A stretch of DNA of 64,000 nt from Sphingobacterium sp. UBA7855 (GTDB lineage: Bacteria; Bacteroidota; Bacteroidia; Sphingobacteriales; Sphingobacteriaceae): the NCBI GenBank assembly GCA_002500745.1, contig DLST01000010.1:434001-498000 (forward strand), given 5' to 3'. Shown here piece by piece: positions 7,783 through 16,789 of this stretch (positions are counted from its first letter, which is position 1; every line of letters starts with the position of its first letter). The position numbers were made by a program, and so were the translations under genes. A model generated the notes under the pieces. The model searched no databases and had not been told where the DNA came from. It saw only the letters and a program-made list of their open reading frames with translations.

Positions 7783-9396
7783 ATGATGAACGACAGTAAT
7801 TTTGAAGCGAATAACACGGATAATAACAAACGGGGTAATTACGGCGGACGTCGTACCAAATTAAATAATTTGGTGAGTGGTTTGGGTAAACTTCCGCCGC
7901 AGGCAGTGGATCTTGAGGAAGCTGTTTTGGGAGCTTTAATGCTTGAAAAGAATGCGCTGAGCGAAATTATTGATATTCTCAAACCGGAATCATTCTACAA
8001 AGAATCACATCAAAAGATCTTTGAAGCGATTTTCGGTCTTTTTCAAAAAACTTCTCCAATTGATATATTAACCGTTACCTCGGAGCTTAGACGGATGGGG
8101 GCTCTTGAAATGGTCGGTGGTGCCTATTATATTACGCAATTGACAGATCGCGTGGTTTCGGCAGCTAATATTGAGTATCATGCACGTATTATTTCACAGA
8201 AATATATTCAGCGTGAGCTTATCAAGGTTTCTACGGAAATTATCAATAGTTCATATGATGAAACCTCAGATATTTTTGATCTTTTGGATCATGCCGAGAA
8301 AAGCTTATTTGATATCGCGCAGAATAACTTACGGAGAGATTCCCGAAAAATGGACGATATCATGCGTGAGGCGATTTCTAATCTTGAGATGCTGCGCGAC
8401 CGTACAGATGGTTTAACCGGAGTGCCTTCTGGCTTAACAGCACTGGATCGTATGACATCCGGCTGGCAGCCTTCTGATCTTGTTATTATTGCGGCACGTC
8501 CAGCGATGGGAAAGACCGCATTTGTACTTTCTGTAGCGCGTAATGCCGCTGTGGAGCATGGTAAAGCCGTTGCTGTATTCTCGCTGGAGATGTCGTCTGT
8601 TCAGCTTGTCAATCGTCTTATTGCCGGTGAAACCGAAATTGAGCAAGAAAAATTAAAAAAAGGAAATCTTGCTGACCATGAATGGCAACAATTACATTCG
8701 CGAATTGGTCGTTTAACGGATGCGCCTATTATTATTGATGATACGCCGGCGTTGAACGTGTTCGAATTTAGAGCTAAATGTAGGCGCTTAAAGGCACAAT
8801 ACGATATTCAAATGGTGATCGTCGATTACCTGCAGCTAATGCATGGAAAGGCTGAAGGTAAAGGTGGGGGGAATCGCGAACAAGAGATCGGTAGTATTTC
8901 CCGTGCTTTGAAATCTGTGGCTAAAGAGTTAAATATTCCTGTGCTTGCATTGTCGCAGCTGAGTCGTGCCGTAGAGTCAAGACCAGGAAATAGTAAGCGT
9001 CCTATGTTGTCCGATTTACGGGAGTCTGGTTCTATTGAGCAGGATGCGGATATGGTTCTTTTCTTATATAGACCCGAATATTATGGTTTGACAGAAGATG
9101 AAGAGGGGCGTCCTACTGCCGGTGTCGGTGAAGTTATTATTGCAAAACACCGTAATGGGGAGACTGGAATTGTACCACTTCGCTTTGTGGGTAAATTTGT
9201 AAAGTTTGTGGATTTAGAAGATGAGTTTTCGGGTCTTGGTGGTGGAGATGGATTCGGCGATTCACCGTCCACATTTTCTGCTTCAGCATTGAATCCGTCA
9301 CCAAACTTTGCTGATGATTTTAGTGCTGGTGGCTTCAGTGGAGGTATTACGATGCCATCTCGAATGAACGACATGCCTGATGATGCGCCATTTTAG
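7783..9396 (+). CDS. dnaB: Replicative DNA helicase DnaB
   Basis: The 5'-3' hexameric helicase of the replication fork. There is a Gly/Asn-rich N-terminal extension (1-35), a DnaB N-domain (about 38-140), and a RecA-like C-domain with Walker A ARPAMGKTA (238-246). Others are FSLEMS, the Walker B region MVIVDYLQLM, and SQLSRAVESRP with the arginine finger region. A Gly/Ser/Phe-rich acidic tail ends in DDAPF, which may be a partner-binding tail. At 537 residues it is slightly long for the family because of both tails. No intein is present. The start could be either of two adjacent ATGs. Confidence 0.96.
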   Translation: MMNDSNFEANNTDNNKRGNYGGRRTKLNNLVSGLGKLPPQAVDLEEAVLGALMLEKNALSEIIDILKPESFYKESHQKIFEAIFGLFQKTSPIDILTVTSELRRMGALEMVGGAYYITQLTDRVVSAANIEYHARIISQKYIQRELIKVSTEIINSSYDETSDIFDLLDHAEKSLFDIAQNNLRRDSRKMDDIMREAISNLEMLRDRTDGLTGVPSGLTALDRMTSGWQPSDLVIIAARPAMGKTAFVLSVARNAAVEHGKAVAVFSLEMSSVQLVNRLIAGETEIEQEKLKKGNLADHEWQQLHSRIGRLTDAPIIIDDTPALNVFEFRAKCRRLKAQYDIQMVIVDYLQLMHGKAEGKGGGNREQEIGSISRALKSVAKELNIPVLALSQLSRAVESRPGNSKRPMLSDLRESGSIEQDADMVLFLYRPEYYGLTEDEEGRPTAGVGEVIIAKHRNGETGIVPLRFVGKFVKFVDLEDEFSGLGGGDGFGDSPSTFSASALNPSPNFADDFSAGGFSGGITMPSRMNDMPDDAPF

Positions 9397-9430
9397 CGAT
9401 TAATTTTACATAAGTATTCCTAAATAACAG

Positions 9431-9460
9431 AAAAAACCGAATGATTTAATTCGGTTTTTT
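9431..9460 (+). terminator. Terminator after dnaB
   Basis: AAAAAACCGA (9431-9440) pairs with TCGGTTTTTT (9451-9460). The flanking A and T runs make it effective in both directions. Confidence 0.85.
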
Positions 9461-9790
9461 CGTTTAAAACGGCATGTGCCGTATACTGCTGATGTGGAGG
9501 GGTTGTTATCGAGGTAGGGTATTAGTATCGCCGATTTTCTGTATTGTGTGGTTTGTTTGATACACTTGTTAAATGCAGAATAGATGAAAAGTGAATGAAT
9601 ATAGGAATAGTTGGAGTACAATTTTTGCCTTTTTGATTGGGTTTATTTTAAATAAATTAGAAGTTTACTTAATTTGTACACATACCCAATTTATTAAGAT
9701 TTTAGGGCTTGGCTAAAGGTCGTGATTCGATTTAAAATTGTCGGAAAAAAGACAAGCGAAATTTTTTGCAAACACTTATAAAACGTCTAG
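9461..9790. other. Intergenic spacer between dnaB and rlmH
   Basis: About 330 bases, AT-rich. It holds a small ACGGCA/TGCCGT hairpin at about 9469-9482 and runs of A/T near 9640-9690. A minus-strand ORF of 71 codons lacks codon bias and similarity and was not accepted. The rlmH promoter presumably lies in the last 100 bases, but no box was clear enough to mark. Confidence 0.5.
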
Positions 9791-10264
9791 ATGAAGATAA
9801 CATTACTTTGCATAGGTAAGACGGATGAAAAATACCTGATTGAGGGAATTGAAAAATATACGAAGCGATTAAAGTTTTATGTCAACTTTAATATTGTTGT
9901 TCTACCCGACATCAAAAATGTTAAAAGTTTTTCTGCTGAACAGCAGAAAGACAAAGAAGCCCTTTTGATTTTAAAGCAGCTACAGCCCCAAGATTTTGTT
10001 GTCTTATTGGATGAACATGGAAAAGAATTTAGATCTTTAGAGTTTTCTGTTTATCTGGAGAAGATGATGATACAAAGTGTCCAACATCTGGTGTTTGTTA
10101 TAGGAGGGCCTTATGGTTTCGATCAAAAAATTTATGATCGAGCGAAGTCAAAAATCTCACTATCCAAAATGACATTTTCCCACCAAATGATCAGATTGTT
10201 TTTTACAGAGCAGCTATATCGAGCTTTTTCCATTATGAAAGGCGAGCCTTATCATCACGAATAA
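9791..10264 (+). CDS. rlmH: 23S rRNA pseudouridine-1915 N3-methyltransferase
   Basis: A SPOUT-class methyltransferase acting on helix 69 of assembled 70S ribosomes. The 157-residue length is exact for the family. Diagnostic stretches are MKITLLCIGKT, the SAM knot FVIGGPYGFD and ISLSKMTFSHQM, and the C-terminal EQLYRAFSIMKGEPYHHE. It is followed after 26 bases by a small membrane ORF. Confidence 0.96.
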   Translation: MKITLLCIGKTDEKYLIEGIEKYTKRLKFYVNFNIVVLPDIKNVKSFSAEQQKDKEALLILKQLQPQDFVVLLDEHGKEFRSLEFSVYLEKMMIQSVQHLVFVIGGPYGFDQKIYDRAKSKISLSKMTFSHQMIRLFFTEQLYRAFSIMKGEPYHHE

Positions 10265-10290
10265 TATGGAAAAAAGTTGTTAACTTCATC

Positions 10291-10437
10291 ATGATTAAAA
10301 ACAAGCTTATGAATTTGCCAAATAAACGAGATTACCACTATAAAAGTGATGAAGGAGAGAGAAATAGCCAATTGAATAAATACATTATGATTGCTTGTAT
10401 TATTATAGTGATCATATTGGCATTTTTTTTTGCATAG
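10291..10437 (+). CDS. Small single-pass membrane protein (48 aa), hypothetical
   Basis: An ATG ORF of 48 codons beginning 26 bases after rlmH. About 30 polar residues (MIKNKLMNLPNKRDYHYKSD at the start) precede one hydrophobic helix of roughly 17 residues that ends the protein at FFFA. This N-in, tail-anchored layout is common among small bacterial membrane proteins. I do not recognise the family. A second in-frame Met at codon 7 is an alternative start. A hairpin lies just beyond it. Confidence 0.5.
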   Translation: MIKNKLMNLPNKRDYHYKSDEGERNSQLNKYIMIACIIIVIILAFFFA

Positions 10438-10451
10438 GTTGATACCCCGCT

Positions 10452-10501
10452 ATACGGATATTATTAGTAAAAGAAATAAATCTCTTACTTAATATCCGTA
10501 T
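10452..10501 (+). repeat. Inverted repeat downstream of the rlmH group
   Basis: ATACGGATATTA (10452-10463) and TAATATCCGTAT (10490-10501) form a perfect 12-bp stem, with partial inner pairing (AGTAA..AGA / TCTTACT). It probably ends or stabilises the rlmH transcript, although no T tract follows. Confidence 0.6.
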
Positions 10502-10544
10502 GGAGGATATCAGCAGATGATTTTAATGAAAATTTGATTGAAGT

Positions 10545-10570
10545 ATTTAAGCTAAAGCGCTTAAATTTTT
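10545..10570. terminator. Possible bidirectional terminator
   Basis: ATTTAAGC (10545-10552) and GCTTAAAT (10559-10566) form an 8-bp stem followed by T residues on the plus strand. On the minus strand it overlaps the stop codon of the small ORF at 10561-10695. Confidence 0.45.
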
Positions 10571-10695
10571 GGAGAAGGTTGGCAGGTTTTGCGCGTAGTT
10601 TTCGGGGTAGCGTTGTTTACGAATCCCCAGTTAGTCATGTAGAACGACAAAGGATTGATCTCTAATAATTTTTTCATTTTTTCTTTTTTAACCAT
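10561..10695 (-). CDS. Possible 44-aa peptide, unknown
   Basis: A minus-strand ATG ORF with a Lys-rich start (MVKKEKMKKLLEINPLSFYM) and a Thr/Asn/Lys-rich tail containing one Cys and TPKTTRKT. Its stop codon lies in an inverted repeat that could act as its terminator. I do not recognise it. The length and composition would suit a secreted or modified peptide precursor, but no maturation gene is adjacent, so it may equally be a chance ORF. Confidence 0.3.
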   Translation of the reverse strand: MVKKEKMKKLLEINPLSFYMTNWGFVNNATPKTTRKTCQPSPKI

Positions 10696-10819
10696 ATAAT
10701 AATTTATTGATACGCTATTATAAAACAATAATCGAGCCAAATTGTGTTATTTGCCATTTTTGGCTAAATAAAGACCTGCTTTACTGGGGTTATTTGTGAA
10801 TGGGAATTTATGTCTAATT

Positions 10820-10853
10820 GAAAAGAGCAACCCAGTGGAAAAGGGTTGCTCTA
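10820..10853 (-). terminator. Terminator of the PQQ-type dehydrogenase gene
   Basis: AGAGCAACCC (10824-10833) pairs with GGGTTGCTCT (10843-10852). On the minus strand the stem is followed by a T tract, 12 bases beyond the stop at 10865. Confidence 0.85.
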
Positions 10854-10864
10854 CATCAATTCAT

Positions 10865-12118
10865 TTATTTTTTATCAATCTTATATAATTTTCCGAGGTC
10901 TGTTATAGCATACAAAGCCCCATCTTTACCCTGTGTAATATCTCTAAATCGCTGTCCTTCATTACCTAGTAGACGTTCTTCTCCAACCACCTTGTTATCT
11001 TTTAGTATAATTCTAGCGATATGCATACTGCTTAGTCCGCAAATGAAGAGATTATTCTTCCATTCTGGAATGTTTTGGCCAGTATAGAAAGCTATTCCAC
11101 TAGGGGAGAGGACAGGATCCCAGTAATAAACAGGTTGTTCTAAGCCATCTTTCTGCTGTATACCCTCACCAACTTTATCCCCTTTGTATTCGATGCCATA
11201 TGTAATTGTTGGCCACCCGTAATTCTTACCAGATTCAATTCTATTCAATTCATCACCTCCACGTGGACCGAATTCGGTTTCCCAAAGATCGCCAGTTTCC
11301 GGATGTAGGGCGAGTCCCTGAGGATTGCGATGTCCATAGCTAAAAATTTCAGGACGTGCATTCGAATTGGCCAAAAATGGGTTCCCTTGGGCAGGTTGTC
11401 CATCGGTGGTAATACGTAAAATCTTTCCTAATGCTGCATTTAAATCCTGAGCCAAAGGTCTTGTAACTAAATCAGACCTTTCGCCTGTGCTGACAATAAT
11501 ATTTCCATTTTTGTCAAATATAATGCGTCCGCCATAATGCAAGTTGCCTTTATGAGCAGGAGTTGCTTGATAGATCACCTTAGCACCTTCTATGGATTTT
11601 TCGTCGGCCGATAATTTTCCTTTGGCAACTGCAGTTAATGTTCCGGCCGCTGTGTTATCGGAAAAAACCCAATATACCATGCGGTTTGATTCGAAATTTG
11701 GATCAAGTCGTACACCCAAAAGTCCTCCTTGCCCGCTACTATTGACGGGAGGTAAACCCTTGATTGGTTCACTTAATTCACCATCTTTTGTTGCAATTCT
11801 AAAATCGCCCTCTTTTTCTGATATCAATAATCGGCCATCAGGCATTGCGGTAATGCCCCAAGGTGATTTTAATCCCTCTGCAATCACTTTACCTTCATAA
11901 GGTGTGGTAGTTTTCGCACCCTGAATTCTAGTTTGTCCAGCAAATGCCGGCTTATAATTTGTGTTTGCCTTTTGTGTTTCTACAGCAGGATAGCTCGTTG
12001 TATCCACGGGAGCATTCGCACTGCTATCCGAACCTGAAGCCGAACTAGCAGGACTTGAATTACATGCCGTCAATCCTAATGATACTGTTAAAAGGCTTAT
12101 AGTCAATTTGGTTTTCAT
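10865..12118 (-). CDS. PQQ-dependent sugar dehydrogenase-like lipoprotein
   Basis: A 417-residue secreted beta-propeller of the soluble aldose/glucose sorbosone dehydrogenase family (YliI/Asd-like). The N-terminus is a lipoprotein signal with lipobox LTAC (Cys19), followed by a Ser/Ala-rich linker. Typical propeller stretches are GLKSPWGITAMPDGRLLISE, GQGGLLGVRLDP, LHYGGRIIFD, YGHRNPQGLALHP, FGPRGGDELN and NYGWPTITYG. It would oxidise aldose sugars in the periplasm or at the outer membrane using PQQ. No PQQ synthesis genes are in the window, so cofactor supply is uncertain. It is monocistronic. Confidence 0.88.
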   Translation of the reverse strand: MKTKLTISLLTVSLGLTACNSSPASSASGSDSSANAPVDTTSYPAVETQKANTNYKPAFAGQTRIQGAKTTTPYEGKVIAEGLKSPWGITAMPDGRLLISEKEGDFRIATKDGELSEPIKGLPPVNSSGQGGLLGVRLDPNFESNRMVYWVFSDNTAAGTLTAVAKGKLSADEKSIEGAKVIYQATPAHKGNLHYGGRIIFDKNGNIIVSTGERSDLVTRPLAQDLNAALGKILRITTDGQPAQGNPFLANSNARPEIFSYGHRNPQGLALHPETGDLWETEFGPRGGDELNRIESGKNYGWPTITYGIEYKGDKVGEGIQQKDGLEQPVYYWDPVLSPSGIAFYTGQNIPEWKNNLFICGLSSMHIARIILKDNKVVGEERLLGNEGQRFRDITQGKDGALYAITDLGKLYKIDKK

Positions 12119-12277
12119 TATCAGTAAGTTATTTGGTTTGATTATCGATTTGAAGATATTAAAAATTAACGAGATATTATTTTAAAGGGATGTAATATTA
12201 TAAATAAGATGAGTACATAACATAATGAAGACATATGGATCTAGACCGATCCTTTGACAGACGGTTATAACTCGACA

Positions 12278-12532
12278 TTATCTTTCCGAAAGGCAACTAT
12301 TTATGATCTGCTGTAGCTCACTATCCTTGTTGACATAATAGTCACTTATATCCAAAATCGTATTGGTGTTTAAATTATAAGTACATACAGGAAGGTAATT
12401 GGGCTCTGCAGAAGTTTCTAACGTTTTAAAATACTCCGCACTTTCCTGAATACTTGAAAACTCTTTAGATTCGCAATGCTGTGTATCCTGATTATATGCA
12501 ATGGTTATAAAGTTCTTTTTCATTTTATTCAC
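12278..12532 (-). CDS. Hypothetical small protein (84 aa)
   Basis: A minus-strand ORF starting MNKMKKNFITIAYN (a second Met four codons in is an alternative start). It is soluble and acidic, with two central Tyr-Phe and Tyr-Leu stretches and three Cys residues (HCES, PVCTYN, NSCLSE). No signal peptide or membrane helix. Downstream of murI in the same orientation but more than 80 bases away. I do not recognise the family; codon use resembles neighbours, so it is probably a real gene. Confidence 0.5.
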   Translation of the reverse strand: MNKMKKNFITIAYNQDTQHCESKEFSSIQESAEYFKTLETSAEPNYLPVCTYNLNTNTILDISDYYVNKDSELQQIINSCLSER

Positions 12533-12613
12533 CTTTTATTGACAGAATAACGAAAATTGCAGCGTAAAAGTTTTAGAAATTTTTCAATTTTAAAATTGGT
12601 ATCTTCGAATTTA

Positions 12614-13438
12614 TCAAACGATTATATGGCTAGCGACTATTGATTTTCCAAAAAATATCGTTGCTTTGCTTTCAAAATCATGCGGGTCATCAGTCGTGTA
12701 GAATGTCAATTGTTCATCTTGGGAACAAAGTATCTCAATTTCTTTATGTCTATTCAGATAGTCTTTTAAGCTAGCCGCGACAATGGGACCCTGGGAGATA
12801 ATCTGAATATGGTTTGGTACATACTTCTCTATTACAGGCAATAATAACGGGTAATGCGTGCAAGCAAGCACTATGGTGTCAATCTGAGCCGATTGTTGTA
12901 ACAGTTCCCGTATATCCTTTTCGACAAAATAATGAGCGCCTTTGGTATTCATTTCATTGTTCTCTACTAATGGCACCCAAAAAGGGCAGTCATGTTGAAA
13001 AACCTCAATTTCAGGGTTAAATTTGTGAATTTCTATTTTATAGGATTCTGAATTGACTGTACCCGTAGTTGCTAAAATACCAATTTTATTGGTTTTAGTA
13101 AAATTATGAACCATTTCGGTAGTGGGTCTAATTACTCCGAGTACGTTCTTTCCGGGGGGAAGGTCATTTTGTTGAATGGTTCTTAATGCTTTAGCTGAAG
13201 CTGTATTACAGGCCAATATAATGAGGTTACATCCCAAGTCGAATAGTTTAAAAACACATTGTTTGGTGTAATTATAAACGGTCTCAAACGATCGTGTACC
13301 GTAGGGAACACGAGCATTGTCACCTAAATAGATATAATCATATTGAGGCAAAAGGTGTTGAATTTCTTTAAATACGGTGAGACCGCCATAACCAGAATCA
13401 AAAATACCAATAGGACCGGAAGTTTTTAAATTATTCAT
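12614..13438 (-). CDS. murI: Glutamate racemase
   Basis: A cytoplasmic cofactor-independent racemase that supplies D-glutamate for peptidoglycan. The 274 residues carry GIFDSGYGGL (Asp14), PYGTRS, the first catalytic Cys in LACNTASA (Cys77) and the second in LACTHYPLL (Cys193, His195). The start ATG at 13438 is the only one that keeps the N-terminal strand. Its A residue is the last base of a perfect 15-bp hairpin (13438-13479), so initiation may be structure-dependent. It follows the GH125 gene on the same strand. Confidence 0.95.
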   Translation of the reverse strand: MNNLKTSGPIGIFDSGYGGLTVFKEIQHLLPQYDYIYLGDNARVPYGTRSFETVYNYTKQCVFKLFDLGCNLIILACNTASAKALRTIQQNDLPPGKNVLGVIRPTTEMVHNFTKTNKIGILATTGTVNSESYKIEIHKFNPEIEVFQHDCPFWVPLVENNEMNTKGAHYFVEKDIRELLQQSAQIDTIVLACTHYPLLLPVIEKYVPNHIQIISQGPIVAASLKDYLNRHKEIEILCSQDEQLTFYTTDDPHDFESKATIFFGKSIVASHIIV

Positions 13439-13479
13439 AACGCACTGTTATATATTCCTTCACTTATAACAGTGCGTTA
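13438..13479 (-). terminator. 15-bp perfect hairpin between GH125 gene and murI start
   Basis: TAACGCACTGTTATA (13438-13452) and TATAACAGTGCGTTA (13465-13479) are perfect complements with a 12-base loop. No T tract follows on the minus strand. It may end the GH125 transcript, or fold over the murI start, since the A of the ATG lies in the stem. Confidence 0.7.
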
Positions 13480-13491
13480 CAAGATTCAGAT

Positions 13492-14907
13492 TTATTGTAG
13501 CAAAGATGGTTTCTCTTTATATATTTTCCAAATTAATTCGCCAAATAATGTATTCGTCCAGGCAAACCAATGTCTTGTGAATTTTTTAGGATCATCTTTA
13601 TGAAAAGATTCATGCATAAATCCGGTTCCACCATGGGTATTTACCAGCGTCTTAATACAGTTACGAATCTCCTCATCACTTGTCGAGGTCTGTGCGCGCA
13701 TGATAATGGACATCGGCCAGATCATATCTCTGCCTATGTGAGGACCACCAATTCCTTCTGCTGCCGTTCCTTTGAAAAAGAATGGATTTTTATCGGACAG
13801 CACAAAGTTACGCGTACGTTGATAAACTTCATTATTGATATCGACAGCCCCTAAGTACGGTAAGGCCAGTAGGCTGGGAATATTGGCATCATCCATCATC
13901 AGATGACTTGAAAACCCGTCCACTTCGAAGGCATATATACGACCTAGTGTTGGGTGATCTATTATGCCGTACTTATTTACTGCTGCTTCTACCTCGTTTG
14001 CGAGCGCTTCCATTTTATCGGCGAGTGCCTTTTCATTTTTGACTTTTTTCAATATCTCTGCAGATTGTCTAAGACTCACAATTGCAAACAAATTGGAGGG
14101 AATCAAGAACGAGAATACGGTAGAATCGTCCGAAGGTCGAAAACTAGAACAGATCAATCCAACCGGATTCACGGGATATCCATAACCATCAACCTGCAAC
14201 GTATCTGATCCTCTTGCGGTAGTGCGCTCAAATTTATAAGGACCGAGGCTGTCTTTTCGTTGTTGCTCAACGAAAGTTTGATATATTTTATGTTGGGCTT
14301 CCAGCCATTCCTCATTAAATGGACTACTGTCTTTGGTTTCTTTCCAGTAATGATAGGCTAATCGAATTGGATAGCACAACGAATCGATTTCCCACTTCCG
14401 TTCATGAATCCCTGGTTTCATGTCTGTATGATCGCTAAACCATTCGCCCTTTTTGGTTGGATCATTATAAAATGCATTCGCGTAAGGGTCAATATTGATA
14501 CATTTACTCTGCTTTTGGATTAGTCCAACAATCAGATCCTGTAATTTTTTATCCTTTTTCATAAAGGGAAGATAGGGCCATACTTGCGCACTGCTATCAC
14601 GTAACCACATGGCGTCTATATCTCCTGTAATGACGTACGTGTAGTTTCTTCCGTTTTGAACATAGGGGAAGACTGTGGTGTCAAGAGTATTGGGAAAACA
14701 GTTATTAAATAACCACGACAGCTCCTTATTTTTAACATTTTTCTGAAATTCTACAATTGCATCTTCTATTACTTTACTCGAAAAAAGCCTCTTCTCTTTG
14801 ACGGTACGGACTGTAGGAAAAGAATGTTCTTGAGCAAATGAAAATTTGCTGGTTAGTGCACCTGCTGTTAACAGGCTTGCGTTTTGGATAAATGCTCTAC
14901 GCTTCAT
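13492..14907 (-). CDS. GH125 family exo-alpha-1,6-mannosidase-like protein
   Basis: A 471-residue exported glycosidase of the (alpha/alpha)6 DUF1237/GH125 family, metal-independent and expected to trim alpha-1,6-mannose. The N-terminus is twin-arginine-like (MKRRAFIQNASLLTAGALTS). Family stretches are YVITGDIDAMWLRDSSAQVW, IDPYANAFYNDP, HERKWEIDSLCYPIRLAYHY, PVNPVGLICSSFRPSDD, SHLMMDDANIPSLLALPYLG and GTGFMHESFHKDDP. It stands upstream of murI and away from other glycan genes. Such enzymes act on host or fungal mannans, or on own glycans; the natural substrate here is unknown. Confidence 0.9.
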   Translation of the reverse strand: MKRRAFIQNASLLTAGALTSKFSFAQEHSFPTVRTVKEKRLFSSKVIEDAIVEFQKNVKNKELSWLFNNCFPNTLDTTVFPYVQNGRNYTYVITGDIDAMWLRDSSAQVWPYLPFMKKDKKLQDLIVGLIQKQSKCINIDPYANAFYNDPTKKGEWFSDHTDMKPGIHERKWEIDSLCYPIRLAYHYWKETKDSSPFNEEWLEAQHKIYQTFVEQQRKDSLGPYKFERTTARGSDTLQVDGYGYPVNPVGLICSSFRPSDDSTVFSFLIPSNLFAIVSLRQSAEILKKVKNEKALADKMEALANEVEAAVNKYGIIDHPTLGRIYAFEVDGFSSHLMMDDANIPSLLALPYLGAVDINNEVYQRTRNFVLSDKNPFFFKGTAAEGIGGPHIGRDMIWPMSIIMRAQTSTSDEEIRNCIKTLVNTHGGTGFMHESFHKDDPKKFTRHWFAWTNTLFGELIWKIYKEKPSLLQ

Positions 14908-15102
14908 GCTTATAGGACTGTTTATTTATGATATAAGGTTATTTATTAACATGCAAGATAGAAATATTTTTGAATAAAAGGAATAGCAAATACGATTTAG
15001 CATTATAAAATTGACCAAAGATGTGAATTAAGTCATTTTTATTCGGTTAATTTGCGTTTAGGAATGCATTTTGCTATAAAAAACAATCTTTTAAAAAATT
15101 TT

Positions 15103-16776
15103 ATGAGGCTTAATATAACAAAAAACAATAATTTACTTCGATTGGCGTTGGCTAGCATTGGAGTAGGTGTTTCCTTAGGAGCTGTTGCCCAAATTAAGAG
15201 CCAGCCTTATTCGTATCATTTTTATCAGAAAATGAACGAAGCTGTTTATTCTACGGAAACCAGGATCCATACTTCTGCTAAACCCTTCGTTATTAAAGAC
15301 TCTTTATTGTTAGCCAAGTTTGATTCAATTCAATCTAACAAACCCGTGTCATCGTCCAACTGGTTTATGCGCAAGATTTTTAATGAGCATCTTATCCAAG
15401 TCGAGAAGGACGATTATACGTTCTATGCTGATTTTTTACCAGATCTTTATATGGGAAAAGATATGCTAGGCGATAAACGGCGTACTTGGATGAATAGTAG
15501 AGGATTTCAGGTGGGATTAAATGTGGGGAACAAGTTTACATTCAATACGTCAGCATTTGAAAGCCAAGCAGTTTTTCCCAAATATCTGGATGACTACATT
15601 GTTGCGAATAAAGTTGTTCCTGGCCAAGGAAATACGAAATTTCAGTCTAAAAATAAAATGGACTGGATGTATGCTACAGCGAGCATGACTTATGACGCAC
15701 ATAAATATATCCAGGCTACTTTGGCTTACGATAAAAACTTCATTGGAGATGGTTATCGCTCCATGCTTCTGTCCGACTTTTCTTCGAACTATGCCCATCT
15801 TAAATTGACCGGAACGATAGGAAATGTTCAATACACCTCAATTTGGGCCTATATGAATGATCCAACACACCCTAGACAAGATTTAACGGGCACATATCCT
15901 ATGGAGGGGCAAAATAATACCCGTTTGGGAGATGGAAAGAAATGGGGGGCTTTTCAATATTTGGATTGGAATGTAACCAATAAATTATCGGTAGGTTTTT
16001 TCCAATCCGTTGTTTGGGCCGCGCAGGATGAAGGAGGAAGAAGGGGGTTTGATTTTAGTTACCTAAGTCCAGTTATCTTTATTCGCCCTGTCGAAAGTAA
16101 CAATACGACTTCGCCGGATAAAATGTTTTTGGGCTTAACTTCCAAGTATAAGCTTCCATATAGATTGACAGCATATGGCCAGTTCTTGTTAGGAGAGTTT
16201 ACGGCGAAAGAATTTTTTGCAGGAAATGGATACGCACATAATAAATGGGGTGCACAGCTTGGTGTAAGAGGGTATGATATGTTTGGCGTAAAGAATTTAA
16301 ACTTTCTAGCCGAATACAATACAGCTAGACCCTATACCTACGCGCACTTTAAATCGTATTCAAACTATAGTAACAACGCCGAGCCATTGGCGCATCCAAA
16401 AGGCGCAAACTTTAGAGAGCTTGTTGGCCTAGTTAATTATGCATGGGACAGATGGGACTTTTCGGTACAGGGAATGTTTACTCAAAACGGGCTGGATCTA
16501 CCCGACGGAAGTAACATGGGAGGGAACATCTTTCAGTCCTATAATACAATACCAAACTTATATGGCAATCATATTGCACAAGGTATAAAGAATACTATCT
16601 ATTATGCAGACGCGAAGGCAGCCTATGTACTTAATCCAAAGTATAATCTTCGTCTAGAGCTCGGATACACCCAACGTTATGCAAAAGCGAAATATGAATC
16701 GCCTATCGTCAATAAATCTGGCGTTATCTCATTCGGACTTCGCTCAAGTTTCCGGGCAATTTATAATGATTTATAA
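15103..16776 (+). CDS. Wzi/RemB-like outer-membrane beta-barrel protein
   Basis: A 557-residue protein with an N-terminal signal (hydrophobic stretch LLRLALASIGVGVSLGAVAQ, cleavage about after AVA). A long series of alternating Tyr/Trp/Phe strands follows, typical of an 18-strand barrel. The stretch GDGYRSMLLSDFSSNYAHLK and later PDKMFLGLTSKYKL resemble RemB and Wzi capsule-attachment proteins. A role in surface polysaccharide attachment or gliding is inferred. The ATG at 15103 is chosen over an upstream TTG because it begins the signal peptide. It ends 13 bases before aroQ. Confidence 0.7.
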   Translation: MRLNITKNNNLLRLALASIGVGVSLGAVAQIKSQPYSYHFYQKMNEAVYSTETRIHTSAKPFVIKDSLLLAKFDSIQSNKPVSSSNWFMRKIFNEHLIQVEKDDYTFYADFLPDLYMGKDMLGDKRRTWMNSRGFQVGLNVGNKFTFNTSAFESQAVFPKYLDDYIVANKVVPGQGNTKFQSKNKMDWMYATASMTYDAHKYIQATLAYDKNFIGDGYRSMLLSDFSSNYAHLKLTGTIGNVQYTSIWAYMNDPTHPRQDLTGTYPMEGQNNTRLGDGKKWGAFQYLDWNVTNKLSVGFFQSVVWAAQDEGGRRGFDFSYLSPVIFIRPVESNNTTSPDKMFLGLTSKYKLPYRLTAYGQFLLGEFTAKEFFAGNGYAHNKWGAQLGVRGYDMFGVKNLNFLAEYNTARPYTYAHFKSYSNYSNNAEPLAHPKGANFRELVGLVNYAWDRWDFSVQGMFTQNGLDLPDGSNMGGNIFQSYNTIPNLYGNHIAQGIKNTIYYADAKAAYVLNPKYNLRLELGYTQRYAKAKYESPIVNKSGVISFGLRSSFRAIYNDL

Positions 16777-16789
16777 CAATGATATTCCG

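Noticed and set aside
9406..9621. 71-codon minus-strand ORF after dnaB
   Set aside because: It includes the dnaB terminator, is Tyr/Ser/Lys-rich by AT bias and has no support.
10865..12118. Association of the PQQ-type dehydrogenase with the 44-codon ORF as a PqqA precursor
   Set aside because: PqqA needs a conserved Glu-x-x-x-Tyr; the small ORF lacks it, and no pqq genes are nearby.
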